The notes beneath the pieces are model-generated. The model saw only the letters and a list, made by a program, of their open reading frames with translations. It was not told where the DNA came from and made no database searches. The position numbers and the translations under genes were made by a program. From contig DXGD01000199.1 of assembly GCA_019114115.1 (NCBI GenBank), positions 1 to 7,296 on the forward strand: a stretch of 7,296 bases of DNA. The letters run 5' to 3'. This document shows, piece by piece, positions 4,835-7,296 of this stretch; the first letter of the stretch is position 1, and each line of letters begins with the position of its first letter. The DNA is from Candidatus Nesterenkonia stercoripullorum (GTDB lineage Bacteria; Actinomycetota; Actinomycetes; Actinomycetales; Micrococcaceae).

Positions 4835-7049
4835 GCTTGTCCCCGTGGGATTCCAGCTTCCGCTTGCCGATACCCGGGATCGCTAAGAGTTCCTTATCCG
4901 TTGCGGGCTTCGTCTCAGCGATCGCTTCCAACGTCGCGTCAGTCACCACGATGAAGGCCGGCACACCCAGCTCCTCCGAATAGTGCTGCCTCCAGTGCCG
5001 CAGTGACTCGTAGTCAGCGGCATCGTACCGCGGCGGGCAGTCCGCACATCGACGGCGCACCACTTCCTGAGCGTTGGTCAGCACAGCTCCACAGCCCGCG
5101 CAGGTCACGGTCTTCCGGTGACGTGACCACGCATTGGGACTGCGTTGCCCTGCCGATGGCGCGATAGGTCGTCCGGCGTTCTCCTCCATACCCAGGCAGC
5201 GCCGCAGCGGTCGCAAGAAGCGCGAGGGCGCCCGCTTGCCGCGTCCCCCTGAATGCCGTGAGGCAGCCGAGGACAGACTGAGGTGGGTGCGGGCCCTGGT
5301 GATGCCCACGTAGAGCAGCCGCCGCTCCTCATCCAGCTCCCGCTGCGTGGAGGCGAAGCTGATCGGCAGCAGGCCCTCACACAACCCGACGAGGAACACG
5401 GCGTCCCACTCCAAGCCTTTGGCCGAGTGCAGAGAAGCCAGCGTGACGCCTTCGACTGTCGGTGCGTGCTGCGCCGCGGAACGTTCGGAGAGCTCTGTGA
5501 GGAGGTCACGCATCGTGAAGCCCGGTCGCTGAGCACTGAGCTCATCGGCCAGCGAGACCAAGGCCGCCATCGATTCCCAGCGCTCACGGACCGCTCCCGT
5601 CACTGCGGGGGCCTCGGGCTTCCATCCGTGGGCCGAGAGAATGTCCCGCACCGTCTTGCCGACGTCGTCACCGGCTTCATCCACCAGCGACGAGGTTCGC
5701 AGCGCAGCCAGCGCTTCACGGACCTCGCGACGGGAGAAGAAGCGTTCCGAGCCGCGCAGCTGATACGAGAGTCCCGCCTCGGTCAGAGCCTGCTCATAGG
5801 TCTGCGACTGCCCATTCGTGCGGTAGAGGACAGCCATCTCGCTCAGCGGGACTCCGCTCTCCTGCAGCTCGGTGATGCGGGCGGCCACCCACGCTGCCTC
5901 TGCGACGTCGTCGGCGTGCTGTGTGAGCTGGGGGGCGGGGCCGGCTGCGCGCTGCGAGATGAGCTGCAGCGGGGTCGGCCAGCGCGGCGGGGCTTCCCGC
6001 GGGCCCGTGGAATCCGCGGAAGATGTGAGCGCCCCGGCGGCACGGGACAGGCTGTCCAGGTGAAGCCGATGACGACGCTCCAAACTGGCCTGCTCCTCGA
6101 CGCGCTCCTGCAGCAGGGTATTGGCCAAGGAGACCACTTCGGGTGTGGAGCGATAGTCACGGACCAGTTTGACCACCGAGGCATCGGGGTATTTCCTCGT
6201 GAAGCCCAGCAGGTAGTCCGGTGTGGCGCCGGTGAACGAGTAGATGGTCTGCGCGGCGTCGCCGACCACGCAGATCTCCTCGCGTCCTCCCAGCCAGAGA
6301 TCGAGCAGACGCTGCTGAAGCGGCGAGACGTCCTGGTACTCGTCGACGAAGAAGTGCCGGTACTGCTCGCGGACCCGTGCGGCGACACGCTCGTCGTCCT
6401 CCAGGATGCCGACGATGAGCAGCAGGACGTCTTCGAAGTCGATCAGGTGCCGGTCCAGTTTCACGTCCTCATAGGACTGGTAGAGCTTGGCGAAGGTGCG
6501 GTGGTCGACCCCTCCGGGCTCAGCACGCTCTGCGGCAGAGTCCAGATACGAGTCCGGAGTCAGCGTGGAGACTTTCGCCCATTCGATCTCAGCGGCCAGA
6601 TCCCTCAGGGAGGCACGATCGGTCGTGATGTGCAGCCGTTTGGCTGCTTCCGTGAGGAGCCTGACCTTGTGATCGACGATCTCGGGCATCGTGCCGCCGA
6701 TCGCGACCGGCCAGAAGTACTGAAGCTGCCGCAGCGCGGCGGCGTGGAAGGTGCGCGCCTGCACTCCCGGGGCGCCGAGGCTGGTGAGCCGAGACCGCAT
6801 CTCGGCGGCAGCCCGCGCAGTGAAAGTCACAGCCAGCACCCGATGCGGGTCGAACACGCCGGCGCGCACCCCATAGGCGATGCGGTGCGTGATCGCCCGG
6901 GTCTTCCCCGTACCTGCACCGGCCAGGATGCACAGTGGCCCGGCCAGGGTCGATGCGGCTTCACGCTGCTCGGCATCCAGGCCGTCCAGGACGGATTCCG
7001 CCGTCGTCTCCTGCACGGCAGTCGACGGCGCTGTCGATGCGCTGCTCAC
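4794..7049 (-). CDS. uvrD2: ATP-dependent DNA helicase UvrD2 with tetracysteine and HRDC domains
   Basis: The 751-residue protein is a superfamily 1A 3'-5' DNA helicase. All core motifs are intact: the Q-motif glutamine near LDAEQREAA (24-32), Walker A GAGTGKT (44-50), motif Ia VTFTARAAAEM (74-84), Walker B DEYQD (236-240), motif III GDAAQTIYSFTGA (263-275), RDYRS (297-301), motif V TLASLHSAKGLEWDAVFL (536-553) and motif VI RRLLYVGITRAR (576-587). A tetracysteine element (C650, C653, C668, C671) joins the motor to a C-terminal HRDC domain (about 675-748, IPGIGKRKLESHG). This helicase/Cys4/HRDC layout defines actinobacterial UvrD2, which is essential in M. tuberculosis, where the Cys motif rather than HRDC was reported to matter most for unwinding. 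The protein is about 50 residues longer than the roughly 700-residue mycobacterial form, partly from a polar linker at about 325-378. The GTG start at 7049 overlaps the upstream nudC stop and has a G6 ribosome site 8 nt upstream (7063-7058). Confidence 0.96.
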   Translation of the reverse strand: MSSASTAPSTAVQETTAESVLDGLDAEQREAASTLAGPLCILAGAGTGKTRAITHRIAYGVRAGVFDPHRVLAVTFTARAAAEMRSRLTSLGAPGVQARTFHAAALRQLQYFWPVAIGGTMPEIVDHKVRLLTEAAKRLHITTDRASLRDLAAEIEWAKVSTLTPDSYLDSAAERAEPGGVDHRTFAKLYQSYEDVKLDRHLIDFEDVLLLIVGILEDDERVAARVREQYRHFFVDEYQDVSPLQQRLLDLWLGGREEICVVGDAAQTIYSFTGATPDYLLGFTRKYPDASVVKLVRDYRSTPEVVSLANTLLQERVEEQASLERRHRLHLDSLSRAAGALTSSADSTGPREAPPRWPTPLQLISQRAAGPAPQLTQHADDVAEAAWVAARITELQESGVPLSEMAVLYRTNGQSQTYEQALTEAGLSYQLRGSERFFSRREVREALAALRTSSLVDEAGDDVGKTVRDILSAHGWKPEAPAVTGAVRERWESMAALVSLADELSAQRPGFTMRDLLTELSERSAAQHAPTVEGVTLASLHSAKGLEWDAVFLVGLCEGLLPISFASTQRELDEERRLLYVGITRARTHLSLSSAASRHSGGRGKRAPSRFLRPLRRCLGMEENAGRPIAPSAGQRSPNAWSRHRKTVTCAGCGAVLTNAQEVVRRRCADCPPRYDAADYESLRHWRQHYSEELGVPAFIVVTDATLEAIAETKPATDKELLAIPGIGKRKLESHGDKLKQALAGLSSPPS

Positions 7050-7296
7050 CGCCCGGTCCCCCCTGCCTCAGGTGCAGGGCTGTGCTGGTGGCGCGGGTCC
7101 TGCTGGCGCGGGTCCTGGTGCCGCTCCTGCTCGCTTTCCGGCTCGTTCTCACGCTCGTTCTCCTGCTGGTGGTGCTGTTCCTCATCCCAGACCGGACGCA
7201 GCTGCGACCCGGAGTCAGGCTCGGCGATGGGCCCCCCGAACCAGTATTCGATGAGGGCGCGTGAGATCGAGGCACGCGAAGGCAGTGAGACGCGCC
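7046..7296 (-). CDS. nudC: NAD(H) pyrophosphatase NudC, C-terminal fragment with low-complexity tail
   Basis: This is the last 82 residues of a gene that enters from beyond the window. The readable segment begins RVSLPSRASISRALIEYWFGG, which matches the end of NudC proteins: after the Nudix box, a strand followed by a 'LP...SI.R.LIE.W' helix. NudC hydrolyses NADH/NAD+ to NMN and AMP and can remove NAD caps from RNA. The domain ends at about residue 22 of the fragment. It is followed by an unusual tail of about 50 residues rich in Glu, Gln, His and Arg (for example ENERENEPESEQER and DPRQQDPRHQ), built from short tandem DNA repeats. The TGA stop (7048-7046) overlaps the uvrD2 GTG in the sequence GTGA, so translation of the two is probably coupled. 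NudC next to uvrD2 is the arrangement in mycobacteria, where a mycoredoxin gene lies between them; none is present here. The Nudix box itself lies outside the window. Confidence 0.75.
   Translation of the reverse strand, partial: RVSLPSRASISRALIEYWFGGPIAEPDSGSQLRPVWDEEQHHQQENERENEPESEQERHQDPRQQDPRHQHSPAPEAGGTGR
7058..7079 (-). promoter_or_regulatory. uvrD2 ribosome binding site with an adjacent hairpin
   Basis: On the minus strand, CCCTGC (7079-7074) can pair with GCAGGG (7066-7061) across a 7-nt loop. The 3' arm runs into the G-rich ribosome site of uvrD2 (GGGGGG, 7063-7058). If the hairpin forms in mRNA, half of the ribosome site would be hidden. A ribosome finishing nudC would open it, which would couple uvrD2 translation to nudC. 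The hairpin and site are seen in the sequence; the regulatory effect is inferred. Confidence 0.35.
7090..7119. repeat. 15-bp tandem repeat, two copies, in the nudC tail
   Basis: Two adjacent 15-bp units (7090-7104 and 7105-7119) differ at one base. On the minus strand they encode the repeated peptide DPRxQ. A related pair of 10-bp repeats, GCTCGTTCTC, lies at 7141-7150 and 7153-7162 and encodes the ENERENE stretch. Both keep the nudC frame, since the periods are 15 and 12 bp. Confidence 0.85.

Noticed and set aside
6935..7264. Plus-strand open frame with a very Leu/Val-rich, membrane-like stretch
   Set aside because: It is antisense to the nudC tail and the uvrD2 start. The hydrophobic residues arise from reading Glu/Gln/Arg codons backwards, and there is no ribosome site or family similarity.
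6961..7275. Minus-strand 104-residue open frame over the nudC/uvrD2 junction
   Set aside because: It is rich in Ser/Arg/Thr and lies in a shifted frame. The other minus frame gives a recognisable NudC end whose stop overlaps the uvrD2 start exactly.

Overview
This window reads as chromosomal DNA of a high-GC Gram-positive bacterium (Actinomycetota). The codon use is strongly G/C at third positions. The gene set and order match a neighbourhood known from actinobacteria: UPF0182 membrane protein, PDZ/Lon-like protease, DUF2342 zincin-like protein, then UvrD2 and NudC. The same anchors lie in the same order in Mycobacterium tuberculosis (Rv3193c, Rv3194c, Rv3195, Rv3198c, Rv3199c; recalled, not searched). 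The genes found between these anchors, and the absence of a mycoredoxin gene between uvrD2 and nudC, suggest Micrococcales rather than mycobacteria. I cannot name the genus.

Layout from left to right. On the minus strand lie the 5' end of a UPF0182 gene (1-242) and, 28 bp upstream of it, a complete PDZ/Lon-like membrane protease gene (271-1458); the two are probably one operon. A 185-bp divergent promoter region with a run of eight C (1459-1643) separates them from a plus-strand DUF2342/Zincin_2 gene (1644-3188). That gene converges, across a 37-bp gap holding two small hairpins, on a minus-strand ThiF/E1-like gene of the TOMM leader-binding type (3226-4221). A 61-bp divergent gap carries a likely leaderless promoter for a plus-strand YgjP-type zinc metallopeptidase (4283-4834). 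The last 41 bp of that gene overlap, tail to tail, the 3' end of the minus-strand helicase gene uvrD2 (4794-7049). The uvrD2 GTG start overlaps the stop codon of an upstream gene cut by the window edge (7046-7296). That gene encodes the C-terminus of an NAD(H) pyrophosphatase (NudC) with a low-complexity charged tail.

Functionally, uvrD2 (DNA repair and replication) and nudC (nucleotide housekeeping) form one translationally coupled minus-strand unit. The PDZ protease and UPF0182 form a membrane-associated pair. Three proteins have protease folds: Lon-like Ser/Lys, DUF2342 zincin-like and YgjP HExxH. They sit beside an orphan ThiF-like protein whose RiPP-type partner enzymes are absent from the window. 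I see no mobile elements, CRISPR arrays, tRNAs or rRNAs. The most unusual points are the replacement of two histidines in the DUF2342 core motif by arginine, the orphan ThiF-like gene, and the leaderless start of the metallopeptidase within a CCATGG palindrome.
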